A stretch of DNA of 64,000 nt, from the NCBI GenBank assembly GCA_014621425.1, contig JAANBB010000105.1, forward strand, positions 41,806 to 105,805, in the 5' to 3' direction. The notes under the pieces were generated by a model. That model had not been told where the DNA came from. It did no database searches and saw only the letters and a list, made by a program, of their open reading frames with translations. The translations under genes were made by a program, and so were the position numbers. This stretch comes from Cylindrodendrum hubeiense (Eukaryota > Ascomycota > Sordariomycetes > Hypocreales > Nectriaceae). Positions 43,349 to 53,329 of the stretch are shown piece by piece (positions within the stretch are counted from its first letter, which is position 1; every line of letters starts with the position of its first letter).

Positions 43349-43857
43349 TAGTAATTGACCTACTTATGATTCTATAGACTGTGAGTGAACTTGAAGTTTA
43401 AGTTAGAGACATTCTCAGTATAATAGTTAGGTAACAAGATAGTTAGAATGAAGGAGTATGTGGATATTAGTATTTTGTCTCCATTATCGTTCGTATCCAC
43501 CTTAGCGAACTTTATTGAAGAGACCACTTAGAATCAGGTAAGTAGAAAAAAAGGGTAAGTAGATCGTCAGGAGTATAGAATAATAAGAAACATATTGATA
43601 AATGTATAGCTATTATAGTACTGACTTTAGTATCTGAGCCTGAGCTATTATAATTATGACAAACAATTCTAAGATCAATAAGTATATTTTAAGTCTCATT
43701 TTACTATAAATAATTAAAAGAAAAAAGCTTTAGAATAATAATAAGAATACCTTTAGACATGACGTATTCTTCATTCGAGGCTGCTCCTAATGTAATTAAA
43801 AAAAGGACAAATGAACAGATACTAAGTTGAGCTTGAATCCTCTTCCATCCATGAAGT
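43349..43857. other. AT-rich spacer, no feature seen
   Basis: This separates two converging genes. It is AT-rich (to an extreme around 43,550-43,800) and shows no coding signal. Confidence 0.5.
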
Positions 43858-45221
43858 TCAATTCTCGACCAACAGCTCTTCGGCTTCCAGCCATGATTTT
43901 GATCTTTTTGGAGCCTTGTCCTTCTCTAGTTTTGGAGAAAACTGCGATTCTTTTGCCCCAGCTCTTTGAAGAAGATGCTTACAATTAGCACAAGGGGCCA
44001 TCAAATTTTTCCATATCTCACTAGTAGAGAATTCATCATACTCAGCATACTCTTCCTTTTCCATGAACTCCCGTTTGAGAGCAAGACCTGCCATTGAGTT
44101 TTCGTTTTGTGTCCTTTCTCTAAGATCATGTGAGGAATAGAGTTAGCGATAGACAGTAATCTCCGTGTCGCGGGGATACATACGCTAGGAATCTTATAGC
44201 GAATGGGTACGTTTCGGCGCAGTTTCCGAACGGTACCATGTTGCGATCGGCCAGTTTCATGTTTGGAGCTGTCTTGTCTTTGAAGTCGTTTTTCTGGACC
44301 ATGGGTATCTTTTGACACCTGAATAGCGTATTGAAACGAGCCTCTTGCACACGCTCTCTCCATGATCCCGTATATTTCTCAGAATTTTCCACCGTATCAA
44401 AACTGTCCCCCGCAGTGGATGCTCCCAGAAAGTATCGCCCCCAATGTTGCTTAGTGCTTTCGTCGACTTCGATGTGCCATGTGCATTGGAACACGAATGG
44501 CAAATTACCTTCACCTTGAATATCGGGCGTCCACTTCCATTTGATTTCTGAATGACCAGCAATACGTGAGCACCATCGGCCATAGACGGCTGTGAGAGGG
44601 AGGTAGAAGTTGTTCTTGTTAGCAGCGGACGGCGCCGGCCCCAGGAGGCTGAAGAAAAGACCGAGTAGATCGTAAGGGCACCACCAGTCTGCTACTGGGC
44701 CCATGAAGGTCTGTATACTTTGCCTGAAGGACCAACCACTGACAATGAATTTGGATGTCTTTTCATCAACCCTTTTCCAATCTTGGTCCAGCAGCCGTGC
44801 AATATGCGACGATGGTTGTTTTGCAACGTCCTTGTATAGACTCCCGTTCGGGAGCCTGTTGCATTGGTCAATTACGGAGCGTTGACCTTGAGGAATGTAG
44901 GTATTATCACGCGAAACTTACGAAAGACTTATTAAACGATTGTAGATTGCCGTAAGGAGAATACGTGCATCTTGATATCCAGGTTCAACTCCACCTGCCA
45001 CAGCGACCTTGTTCATCCATTCAAAAATCTACCACTGCATTAGCCTCCAGCTGATTTTAACGACACTTAAGGCATACAAGAGGGATGGAATTTTGTCCAA
45101 AGATCTTGAAAGCCTTCATGGTACACACCTTGGCCCTGTTCCATTTATAAGCTGTACGGAACCACTTGTCTTCTGGTTTTGTCCCAAAAGGTGCCAGAAG
45201 GTCGAATTGTGGGCTTGCCAT
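43858..45221 (-). CDS. Deaminase-fold protein (CAE...PCxxC), unknown substrate
   Basis: Four exons, 45129-45221, 44922-45028, 44184-44855 and 43858-44119, with introns of 100, 66 and 64 bp give 377 residues. The N-terminal domain is mainly helical, with a conserved-looking PYDLLGLFFSLLGP stretch. The C-terminal part has Cys279-Ala280-Glu281 in GNCAETYPF and Cys334 and Cys337 in APCANCKHLL. C-A-E (in place of the commoner H-A-E) and P-C-x2-C are the metal and catalytic signatures of the deaminase superfamily. The Glu would shuttle protons and the three Cys bind zinc. Deaminases of this superfamily act on nucleotides, RNA or DNA, and several arose from bacterial toxin systems. The substrate here is unknown, and no secretion signal is visible. 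The gene faces the unknown gene at 45541 head to head with a 319-bp spacer. The start MASPQFD is the first ATG of exon 1. Confidence 0.75.
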
Positions 45222-45540
45222 GTTTGGTGTTTTTGTTAGATGCCTTGATAGAATTGTGACGAGACTTAGTGGTTAGGATGTATAGAATCCTTCTTAGATA
45301 AAAAGAGCTAACAAAGAAAGGTTGCCCTTTTGAACTGTTGCATACTATCTCCCCTCCTCCTTCCAGAGACGCACGTGATAAAGGTTTGTGCATAAATTCA
45401 AACTACCGGGTTTCCTCTTTCCGTTCAAACTCTTCTCATCCAAGCACCTCGACCCACGTCACCCCCCTCGGTCATCCCAAGCCGCAACGAGAAAAGCCAA
45501 CCGGTTGAACCAATTGAAACTCTTCAAGCGCAAGAATAAA
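45222..45540. promoter_or_regulatory. Divergent promoter of the deaminase and its neighbour
   Basis: The spacer between start codons 45221 (minus) and 45541 (plus) is 319 bp. Shared control of the two genes is possible; no specific operator was assigned. Confidence 0.4.
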
Positions 45541-45957
45541 ATGGTACGTAAACGTCATTTTGTCCCTGTTTTCCTTTGTCTTCTGTATCTCTTCCTGCAT
45601 AATGCGATTCTCTGACCAATGCACCAGTCTATCCCTGCAAACTTAGTCCCCGACGACTGGACTACTGACCCCGAAGAAATGAGGAAGGACTTCTATTGGG
45701 GGGAAAACGGCAGCGGTCGACTGGCCGCAGCATCCGTCGGTATCACCAACCCAGAAGGTCTCATGATCAAAGACAGGGAAGCTGGAGGAGATAGCTACAT
45801 GTTCCAGGACGCAAATGGGTTTTACTTGTGGAGTATGCCCACGGATGACGTGTACCGGTACGCCAAGCCCACAAGTCGTGATGCCATTCTGGCCGAGATG
45901 CGTAAGCCCGCGGGTCGCGGAACGGTGGAGATGACGTTGATGCCTCGACGTTCTTAG
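45541..45957 (+). CDS. Unknown small protein, two exons with a lone ATG exon
   Basis: Exon 1 is only the initiator ATG (45541-45543). An 84-bp intron (GTACGT donor, CAG acceptor) leads to exon 2, 45628-45957, for 110 residues. Starting at the ATG at 45619 instead would give 112 residues without splicing. The sequence has an acidic WTTDPEEM region, a WGENGSGR loop, a short beta segment and ends in TLMPRRS. I do not recognise the family. It has no signal peptide. Its position head to head with the deaminase-like gene suggests paired function (for instance partner or inhibitor), which is inference. Confidence 0.6.
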
Positions 45958-47097
45958 ATTGATGGACAAGGAAGGTACTGGCTGAATGGAGTTGGTGGAG
46001 ACAAGACACAGATAGCAATGATAGGACGCAATGAATGATTCGGCTTTGGATCATGTCACACATTGTGACTTTCCCTTCACCGTTGTTGTATTACATATTA
46101 CAAATGTAACCTCTGCATTAAAAAGTGTAATATAGCAATATTGTTATGCTATCGGCCCGACCCGTCGCTTTCCTGCAGCCGACCACATTTGCTGGTGTAC
46201 CAAGCGGGGTGAGAACATCACTCCAGATCAATAGTTGCACTTTGTACGAGAGCAAATGCCGTGTCTTCTTTCGGCAGCGTGCATGTTCACCGACGGACCG
46301 TATATGCATGACCAGTTGTCCCTGACTCAGAACCCTCGAGTCCCATCATGCGTTCTAGGCAATGTAGAGATAAGGAGCGTATCATCAATGTGTCGTGTCT
46401 GTCACACGAAAAATGCATGATTGCAGTTTGTGGGGGATCTGCATCGTGTAGCAACTCCATGAGTGTAAGCTGTTCTGACATGAGTCACATGCAAGGTGAC
46501 GGATGAACTAGTTGAGAGGTGGGAGAACCATACTGATCTTCACCATCTGCAGCAGTGACGCAGTCGATACATCCCGTCTGTGCAGACAATGGGGGTTTGT
46601 CTATCATGACACCATTATTTAGAAATAGTGTCCAATCTTTCAAACGGGGTTTACCGGGTCGTTTCGTATGATGACGACAAGGTTGCGGGGTTTACCAGAT
46701 CGTTTCGTATGATGACGACAAGGTTACGGGGCTTACCAGATCGTTTCGTATGATGACGACAAGGTTACGGAGTTCTTGAAGAAGGAGAAGCAGAACAAAC
46801 AGTAAATATTATGTTTTGATACTATCGGGGTAGTTAGCGTCTGGTCTGGAAAAGTCCAACAGCGACAGGTGGTTGCATGTCGTGCAAATATCAGTTCACT
46901 TCTCGTAAGAATGCCTTCTGAGGGTCGAGCTTCATTTGGCAAACAAGTAATTCAATTTTCGCAGAAGGACACAGAAATTGCAAGAAATCGAAACTGTTCC
47001 TTGCGTAATGGATGTTTGGCTAAAGCAATTGAAACATACTACACAGAACACTCGACTAGCTCTCCATTTCTCCGCCTACAAAACCCTATGAAATCGT
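45958..47097. other. Intergenic with a 41-bp tandem repeat
   Basis: No gene was found between the small gene and the giant minus-strand gene. The only structure is the three-copy repeat at 46646-46768. Confidence 0.5.
46646..46768. repeat. 41-bp tandem repeat, three copies
   Basis: The three head-to-tail units at 46646-46686, 46687-46727 and 46728-46768 share the core cgtttcgtatgatgacgaca. The first differs at the g(g/a)t position and the others are nearly the same. A unit of 41 bp would shift any reading frame, and there is no sign of a host gene. It probably arose by slippage. Confidence 0.9.
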
Positions 47098-50000
47098 TCA
47101 AGACATTATAACATCTACAGATAGAGGAGAATTATCCACTATCATGACGTTGGGGTCCTCCAGGGGCAGGGCAGGATTTCTGCAATATCTCGCTCGAGAC
47201 TGAATAGTTGCGGTTGCGGAACCAGTTCCCGGAGCATTAATGCTAGCCAACCCAAGTAGAAAGCTCAGTTCAGGTACAGCCGGAGCTATAACCCATCCTT
47301 TCTCAGCCCTGGGAAGTAGACGAATACGCAGGTAATACCGGTTCTGATTCTGGTCGTGAAATGTTGTTGGAATGACATTGAAGCGCAAGTTTGTCAACAT
47401 GTGCGCGCCGGGCCCAGTATAGTTGGACATCAGGAAGTAGGTGGCCTCATCCCGTGAACCAAGTGCAATATCGACAGTCACCTCCATCAATAAGTACTGG
47501 TTGATTTCGCTTTGCTTGAGGACAATGGAGAAGATGAGATCTTGTGGCAGGTTCGTCCTCTCCAATCTGACTTGACTATGATTTTCAGTCAAGTTGCTGC
47601 TGACACGCATCAGGAATCTGGGTGCTGATGCTGGCTCGGATCCTGGTGGCTGATCTTTGTTTGAACGGGCTCCAAGTTCACTTCGTTGAAGGCTGATGGG
47701 AATGTTGTCTAGGTAATTAATACTTGGACCTTGATGAAGTGGCAAGGCTCGAACGTTAGGCGCCAGGTAATTTGAGAGCGCATCTAGTTGAGGCACGTAG
47801 TTTGCATGTCTCGTGAAAGTATCCTCTTCGTGGCTTGCATTGCCATTGTCGTTGTTGTCATCCGAATCACCTTCTACAGGCGCAGTAGAGACTTCCGTAC
47901 CAGGGGCGGAAAGCTTCTTAACCCTCACTGCTTGTAACATGTTGATGGTTCTCAACTCTGGGCTTCCACTTCCCATATCAGGAGGCGCCAAGCTAGCGAT
48001 AGCTTGAGCAGCCTTGGAAGACTCAGCCATATTGATTGTCAAATTATAGATAGGATCGTTGAGTTGCATAGCAAACAGTGCCGATGTCGAAGCGTCATCG
48101 TCAAAGTAAGGTAGGCCAGTGCCATCCTGCTTTCCCATCATTTCTTGCAGGACTTTGAGTTGAACATCTGCAAAGGCGGGCAGACGTAGTATGCGCAAGT
48201 CATTGAGATTTTGATTGGGTTGGGAGCCCCATATGAATATGTTGTCTGATGAGTTATCCCCAGTCGGAGCATAAACAATTTGTTTCAGAGCTTTATGTCT
48301 GTCCTTATCGGTTTCCCGAGCTTGTTGGTCAACAGTGTATTGCCGTCTGATATCGACCTTGATTTCGGTAGGTTCAAGACCCCGACCCACAGCAAACCGT
48401 TGTTGGTGGGCAGGCTGCGTCAACACGAGAGAGGAGAACTGTGCAGAGCCAGGCACACGATCCATGAATGCCATCATGACCCCATCTGTAACAATTTCGT
48501 GGCGCAAGAGAGGTGCACCTAATGGCGGATCCTGGCCAGCGGCTTTGAGGGCCGTATCATTGGATACAATTTCAACGCGAAGATCTGGGAACATGGTCAC
48601 CAAGTCCGAGCGAAGGTAGAACCCATAAGCAGGTATCTGGATGCGATGCTCCATTCCATCAGGTGTGCGATTGATGTAGTCATTGAGTGCTTTCTTGATA
48701 GCAACGCGATCCTCGTCAGTACCAAAGTGGTTGCCGAGAGATAAAGCTCCATCGATGAGAGCATCGACCCAGTTCTTGTCAATATGAAAGAAACGGAGGT
48801 TTTCTGGCTGTAGGTATGTCGGATCAGGAAGAAGACAGTGTGCTGGCACACCCGCAAGGAACATACGATCGACCAGCCACGAGAGTACAGTCATCCAGTC
48901 TGAGGATTGCGGATTATTTGTCTCATCGTATGGATCACCCGATTTGCTTGAAGCCAATCTGCGAACAGAGTCCAGTGCGGCAGCTGGGTACTTGTCTTCA
49001 AAGACAGGCGAATCAAATGAGAGCGCCGGTCGATCGCGACGTTTGAGCCTTTTGTGGTGCCATCTCTTTTTGGCTCCTCCATGTCTAAAGACGGGTCCGC
49101 TAGGTCGTCCCCTACCAGGCGCTCCTTCAGGTTCCTGAGGCTCAAGTGGACCTGAACCTACAGGGTCTGAAACGCGTTTGTGAAGATGGATATCAGCAAG
49201 ACCCTTGACCATGGAAGAAAGATCCCCGAGGAGGTCATTGCGAGTGCGAAATGCTGTGTCTCTGACCTCCTTGATAGCACTGATCTTGACTTGTTTTGCT
49301 GCGACTGCATGTACCTCAGTTCTTACCCGTCCCAGCGCAGCTACGAATGCTTGGTCACCGAGTGCCATGGTACGGCCAACTTGCCAGGCGACAGAGTATG
49401 TCATGTCCATGATGCCAATCTGTTTATCGAGGATTTGCAAATCCAAGCCTGAGGTTGAGCACTTGGTCAGATGGTCCAAGGTGGGCACGTATGTGGGCGT
49501 GAATGGGCCTCGATATAGTGCTACAGTTGCCTCGCCTGTTTGAGTTCGATATTTGACCAAGGTGTACCCATCATTCAGACGACGTCCAACAAGTTGCTGA
49601 ATCTTGTCATCAGACGTCTTCAGAGGCGTGATGATTTCATCTGGAGCTCGCAAAACGTTGAGAGTGCGGCCCAAGCTTTCAAAAGCGTCTGGAACATTGA
49701 GTGTGTTTGGTGGGAGCACTGTATAGTTCCAGCTATACAAGGAACAGAGAGCCACATATCTGTGGTTCTGACCTGGGTAGTTCATCGCCTCAACGCCCTC
49801 AATCGACACTAGATGTGCGCACATGGTCGTTGGAATGACGTTATCAAGCGGCCCAGATCTGTTGCCCACAACGATACTAAAGACAGCTGTGTCTTCAACA
49901 CCAGCAAGAGCCATTCCAGACCCGTTGATCTTGCGGACGTGGGAAAGGTATTTGTACTGCGATGTGTCTGGTCCGCTGCCCTTTACTCGATTTCCTTCAT

Positions 50001-50832
50001 CGTCAAAGGTTGAGAAGAGACTAGTGAACAGATCTGGCTGTACAAAGATGAAGTCTCCGCGGCTAGAAGATGGTCCAAGTTTGTCCGTGACGGGAGTTGT
50101 CACGTTAGGGCTCAACTTCCATAAATCATCGATGCTCATGTTGACTGTCATCGTGGATGATTGCTTGACTGGCTTGATAACGCCATCGCTGGTATTGAAG
50201 AAGATGCTACTTGCACCGTCCAAGTCCTCTGGCGGTAATCGCAGCTCGTCTTGGGCGAATGAGAACACGACAAGCCAAGGCACACGGTTGCGTGGTACGT
50301 CGCTGGCTTTGGCTCCTGTGTCTGTGTCGCCCAAGGCTAGCCTTTTCATTTGTGCTTTGAGCTGCTTGTTCGTGCCACCTCTCGGGCTTCCGAGCCGTTC
50401 CCATGGAAGATGCGGATCTGTCAAGACGACATGCGGCAAGATTCGGTGATCATCGCTGTAGCCTGCTGGAGGATACGTAGAGTGGACGCTTCCGTCTGGC
50501 AGAGAGAATTGTGGTGCATCGACATAGAAGGCTTGATCTGCCTCCAACTGCAGTGTTTCACCATTCGCCTGGATGGTTTGTTTTACGGAGATGATGTGCT
50601 TGGGTCCTGCTTCGATTCCAGGAGCCCAGAATGAATTGAGCTTCTGCTCGCCTGGAAGCAATGGATCAATTTCCTCCTCGACGGCCTGGCCATTTGCCAA
50701 TACGGTCACAGGTTGAATAATGTTGCGACGTGCGTCAATTCGATTGGCAGCGACAGCACGGCGAGAGTGCCGTATCGTCAGATGTCGAGGAGAGTCGATG
50801 CGGGTACTCTTCCCTCCAGGGTAGATGCCCAT
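47098..50832 (-). CDS. Giant protein A, bacterial-like family of unknown function
   Basis: A single exon gives 1244 residues, from the ATG at 50832 (the frame is open ten codons further with a GTG). No signal peptide or membrane segment. Segments that match, from memory, a bacterial family found with giant proteins of the kind encoded at 53330-57538 and 58491-63624 are: PWLVVFSF (about 185), LSHVRKIN and AHLVSIEG (about 340), WVDALIDGALSLG (about 687) and GFYLRSDLVTMFPDLRVE (about 736), followed by the LLRHEIV block. In bacterial homologues the last is GFLLRSxVV-WPGLEV. A basic patch (KKRWHHKRLKRRDRP) is near residue 590. No catalytic signature is visible, so it may be a structural or binding protein. 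The lack of introns in a long fungal gene fits transfer from bacteria, but composition is not obviously different by eye. Confidence 0.72.
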   Translation of the reverse strand: MGIYPGGKSTRIDSPRHLTIRHSRRAVAANRIDARRNIIQPVTVLANGQAVEEEIDPLLPGEQKLNSFWAPGIEAGPKHIISVKQTIQANGETLQLEADQAFYVDAPQFSLPDGSVHSTYPPAGYSDDHRILPHVVLTDPHLPWERLGSPRGGTNKQLKAQMKRLALGDTDTGAKASDVPRNRVPWLVVFSFAQDELRLPPEDLDGASSIFFNTSDGVIKPVKQSSTMTVNMSIDDLWKLSPNVTTPVTDKLGPSSSRGDFIFVQPDLFTSLFSTFDDEGNRVKGSGPDTSQYKYLSHVRKINGSGMALAGVEDTAVFSIVVGNRSGPLDNVIPTTMCAHLVSIEGVEAMNYPGQNHRYVALCSLYSWNYTVLPPNTLNVPDAFESLGRTLNVLRAPDEIITPLKTSDDKIQQLVGRRLNDGYTLVKYRTQTGEATVALYRGPFTPTYVPTLDHLTKCSTSGLDLQILDKQIGIMDMTYSVAWQVGRTMALGDQAFVAALGRVRTEVHAVAAKQVKISAIKEVRDTAFRTRNDLLGDLSSMVKGLADIHLHKRVSDPVGSGPLEPQEPEGAPGRGRPSGPVFRHGGAKKRWHHKRLKRRDRPALSFDSPVFEDKYPAAALDSVRRLASSKSGDPYDETNNPQSSDWMTVLSWLVDRMFLAGVPAHCLLPDPTYLQPENLRFFHIDKNWVDALIDGALSLGNHFGTDEDRVAIKKALNDYINRTPDGMEHRIQIPAYGFYLRSDLVTMFPDLRVEIVSNDTALKAAGQDPPLGAPLLRHEIVTDGVMMAFMDRVPGSAQFSSLVLTQPAHQQRFAVGRGLEPTEIKVDIRRQYTVDQQARETDKDRHKALKQIVYAPTGDNSSDNIFIWGSQPNQNLNDLRILRLPAFADVQLKVLQEMMGKQDGTGLPYFDDDASTSALFAMQLNDPIYNLTINMAESSKAAQAIASLAPPDMGSGSPELRTINMLQAVRVKKLSAPGTEVSTAPVEGDSDDNNDNGNASHEEDTFTRHANYVPQLDALSNYLAPNVRALPLHQGPSINYLDNIPISLQRSELGARSNKDQPPGSEPASAPRFLMRVSSNLTENHSQVRLERTNLPQDLIFSIVLKQSEINQYLLMEVTVDIALGSRDEATYFLMSNYTGPGAHMLTNLRFNVIPTTFHDQNQNRYYLRIRLLPRAEKGWVIAPAVPELSFLLGLASINAPGTGSATATIQSRARYCRNPALPLEDPNVMIVDNSPLSVDVIMS

Positions 50833-52064
50833 GATGACTTGCTTTGGCTCACTTGTGACCACGTTTGTTTATAATCAAAGGGTTCTGGTCCAGCGAGAAG
50901 AATTGAATGAAGATGAACAACAATGTTGGTCTAATATTGTCGACAGTCCTAATTGAAGATGATGGTTTTATTCCTTCTCAAGTGTTGGAAAAGGATCCAG
51001 CACACGAACTCTGTTTGAAGACTTTGCTAAGCCAGAGATTCACGAGACGGATGCTAGAGGAATACCATGAATGCGATGAAAGGACGTGATGAAGATGGCC
51101 AGTACTGGCTGCTCTTGATCATGAGAATGTGATTTGCGCAATAGTCACTTCTTCCACTGCAGCAACACCGCGTCGGCACACGTATGATAGTCAACCCGTT
51201 GTAACGATCTTTTCCTGAATGCGCATCTAAATAACGGGGCGTCGGCATTGAGAAGCGCGTCAATGGAATCACAGCTCTCCGTGAACTCGAACATGCAGCA
51301 GGTGGGTCACACATTGTTGAGGGGTGGGCGATTATCGTTTCGCACGTGAAGGGTGTATCTGCATGGTCCAAGCATTGAGCAGCATAAGCGTCGCGGGGAG
51401 AGTATCTTTACCGGATGATCGCCCGCATTGCATGCGCAATGCCAACAATGTCCCGTCGTGCAGATACGGACCGAGCGGGGTTGAGTTCCGAACGAGATTG
51501 AGATATGTCTGTTCCTAATCAAGTAAGGATCAGAACCAGCATATGATCTGATATGCAACCAAACCGAGTAATCACCCTTCGAAGTGTAACGTGTAACGGA
51601 ACATGCGCTATGCGCCAATCGACCCACCTCCATAGTGCATCGGAGCAGGCCGCTTAGCTGCGACACATTTCACATGGCAAGCCCAATTGCAGTAATCAAG
51701 CTACGGCATGGTACGCATAGTCACCGAGCTTACCAACGATCTCATCACTGACGTTGACATTTCGCAACTGTGACAAGCACTGCAGAAGCGGGGTGAAGCC
51801 ATCCCGAGGAGCAGCCGTTGTTCAGCTCATGCAGTGCAAATAGGTTCGGGAAGGTTACGCAACTTGCATCCGGTCAGTAGGCCTCAGTACGATGACGAAA
51901 GGATGAGCGGGGAAGAAATCTCGGACTTGGAGTGAAGAGGAAAGGGTGAACATGGAGGGGGTTCCTGGTCTGCCCTCCTGAATTTACAGGAGGCTTCATC
52001 AGTTCTCCTTGAACCAGAAGCTTTCCCAGCTAGAGAGACAGAAAAATTGGCCATCTAGTCAATC
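50833..52064. promoter_or_regulatory. Divergent spacer between giant protein A and the lectin gene
   Basis: This is 1.23 kb between two divergent starts (50832 minus and 52065 plus). Short frames occur on both strands with no similarity. It is the presumed common promoter region of the two genes; no binding site could be named. Confidence 0.45.
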
Positions 52065-53102
52065 ATGGCTCCCATCACAGCTATCATCGACAAGTCCGCC
52101 CCCGACGACAGAGTCATTAAGCTGTTCTACAATACCGGAAAGGCTCAACTCGGCCTTGCGTTATGGTCGGGAACGAAAGATGCCGATCCTGAGGACTCGA
52201 TACAGACTCCTCAGGAAGTCGGCAATGGCCAATACATCCTCAACCCATCCCAGATGGCGAGCGTGAACTTCAAAGGTGCAGAAAGAGTCTTTGCTCTCAC
52301 AACAGCAAACCCGTTCAAGGTCACCAGAAATGACACATACACTCTGTCTGAGGTTTCTCCAGCGTACCAGAAGCTCCAAGAGGATATAATAATTGGCAAT
52401 ATCACGATTGCTTCATGTGCCAGTGATGACAATGCATGGGTCTATTTCAGCAGGTAAGTAGCCTACCCACCCTCAGACTATGGGCTGGCAAAAGTTTATG
52501 TATGCTTTATACACTAAAAAACAGCTAATGACGCTCACCAGGCCTATAGGCGACAGCAGCAGAAATCTTTGGGAATTAGATCTTCAAACCTCACGGACCA
52601 CTCAGCTTATATTCACTCACGACTTATGGATCAATTCCTTCGCTGCTGCTTGGTATGATACCATAACTGGGAAGCGAAGTGTCATCTACGAGGGAAGTTC
52701 ACTAATGGAGTATGTTGTCGATGATGCTACAAGTGAGTCGTCCATGCCAATGCATCCATTCTGCACTCGACATCTAACCATTATTTCTTTCGATTTATAG
52801 ATGGTAGGGCAATTGCATCAACAGGAGATATGCAGCGCAATACTCCAGTGGCCGTCGCTTTCAATGCTGGTACCGTCTTCCTTTACTACTGCGGGAGAGG
52901 CGCTGCTGGAGGCATTCGGCGCACTATTAGGAGAAACAATACCTGGGGCACCTCTACACTTATTGACGGTATTACCATTGCTCAGGATAGCCAGCTTACC
53001 GTGGTGAGGGCTAATGGCATTAATCATTTGTTATATGTGGCGAGAGGTCAGAACGAGGCGGAGGATGATTACTTTGTACACTACCGAGATGAGATTGAAT
53101 AG
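52065..53102 (+). CDS. Fucose-specific-lectin-like beta-propeller protein
   Basis: Three exons, 52065-52453, 52542-52732 and 52801-53102, with introns of 88 and 68 bp give 293 residues, close to the length of fungal fucose-specific lectins (about 310). Repeated blade-like units are visible: VIKLFYNTGKAQLGLALW, the SSRNLWELDLQT segment, SLMEYVVDDAT, then IRRTIRRNNTWGTSTLI and LTVVRANGINHLLYVARG. Each blade has a central strand, a polar turn and a W or Y. In the known family six such blades form a propeller whose clefts bind L-fucose. Here the blades are diverged, so sugar specificity cannot be given. There is no signal peptide, as in many fungal lectins. The gene lies between two of the giant genes and converges with protein B (227 bp between stops). 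Confidence 0.72.
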
Positions 53103-53329
53103 TTCCCATGAGGACTGGCAGATCTAATAGTAAAGCAGACAGGACGTTGAAATATCCCACAAGAGCCAAAGGATCCGCTTTGTAAATGACAATGCTCAAC
53201 TACAACGATAGTAACTTCAGTGTGATCAAGAAGGCATTTGGGATCATTCTCCTTGTAACCTAATTCCAAGACGTAAATTCCATGTTAATCCTAAGTAAAT
53301 GCACCACGAGAACCCGACGACCACTCATC

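Noticed and set aside
46646..46768. CRISPR-like array
   Set aside because: The 41-bp units are directly adjacent without spacers, and the genome is fungal.
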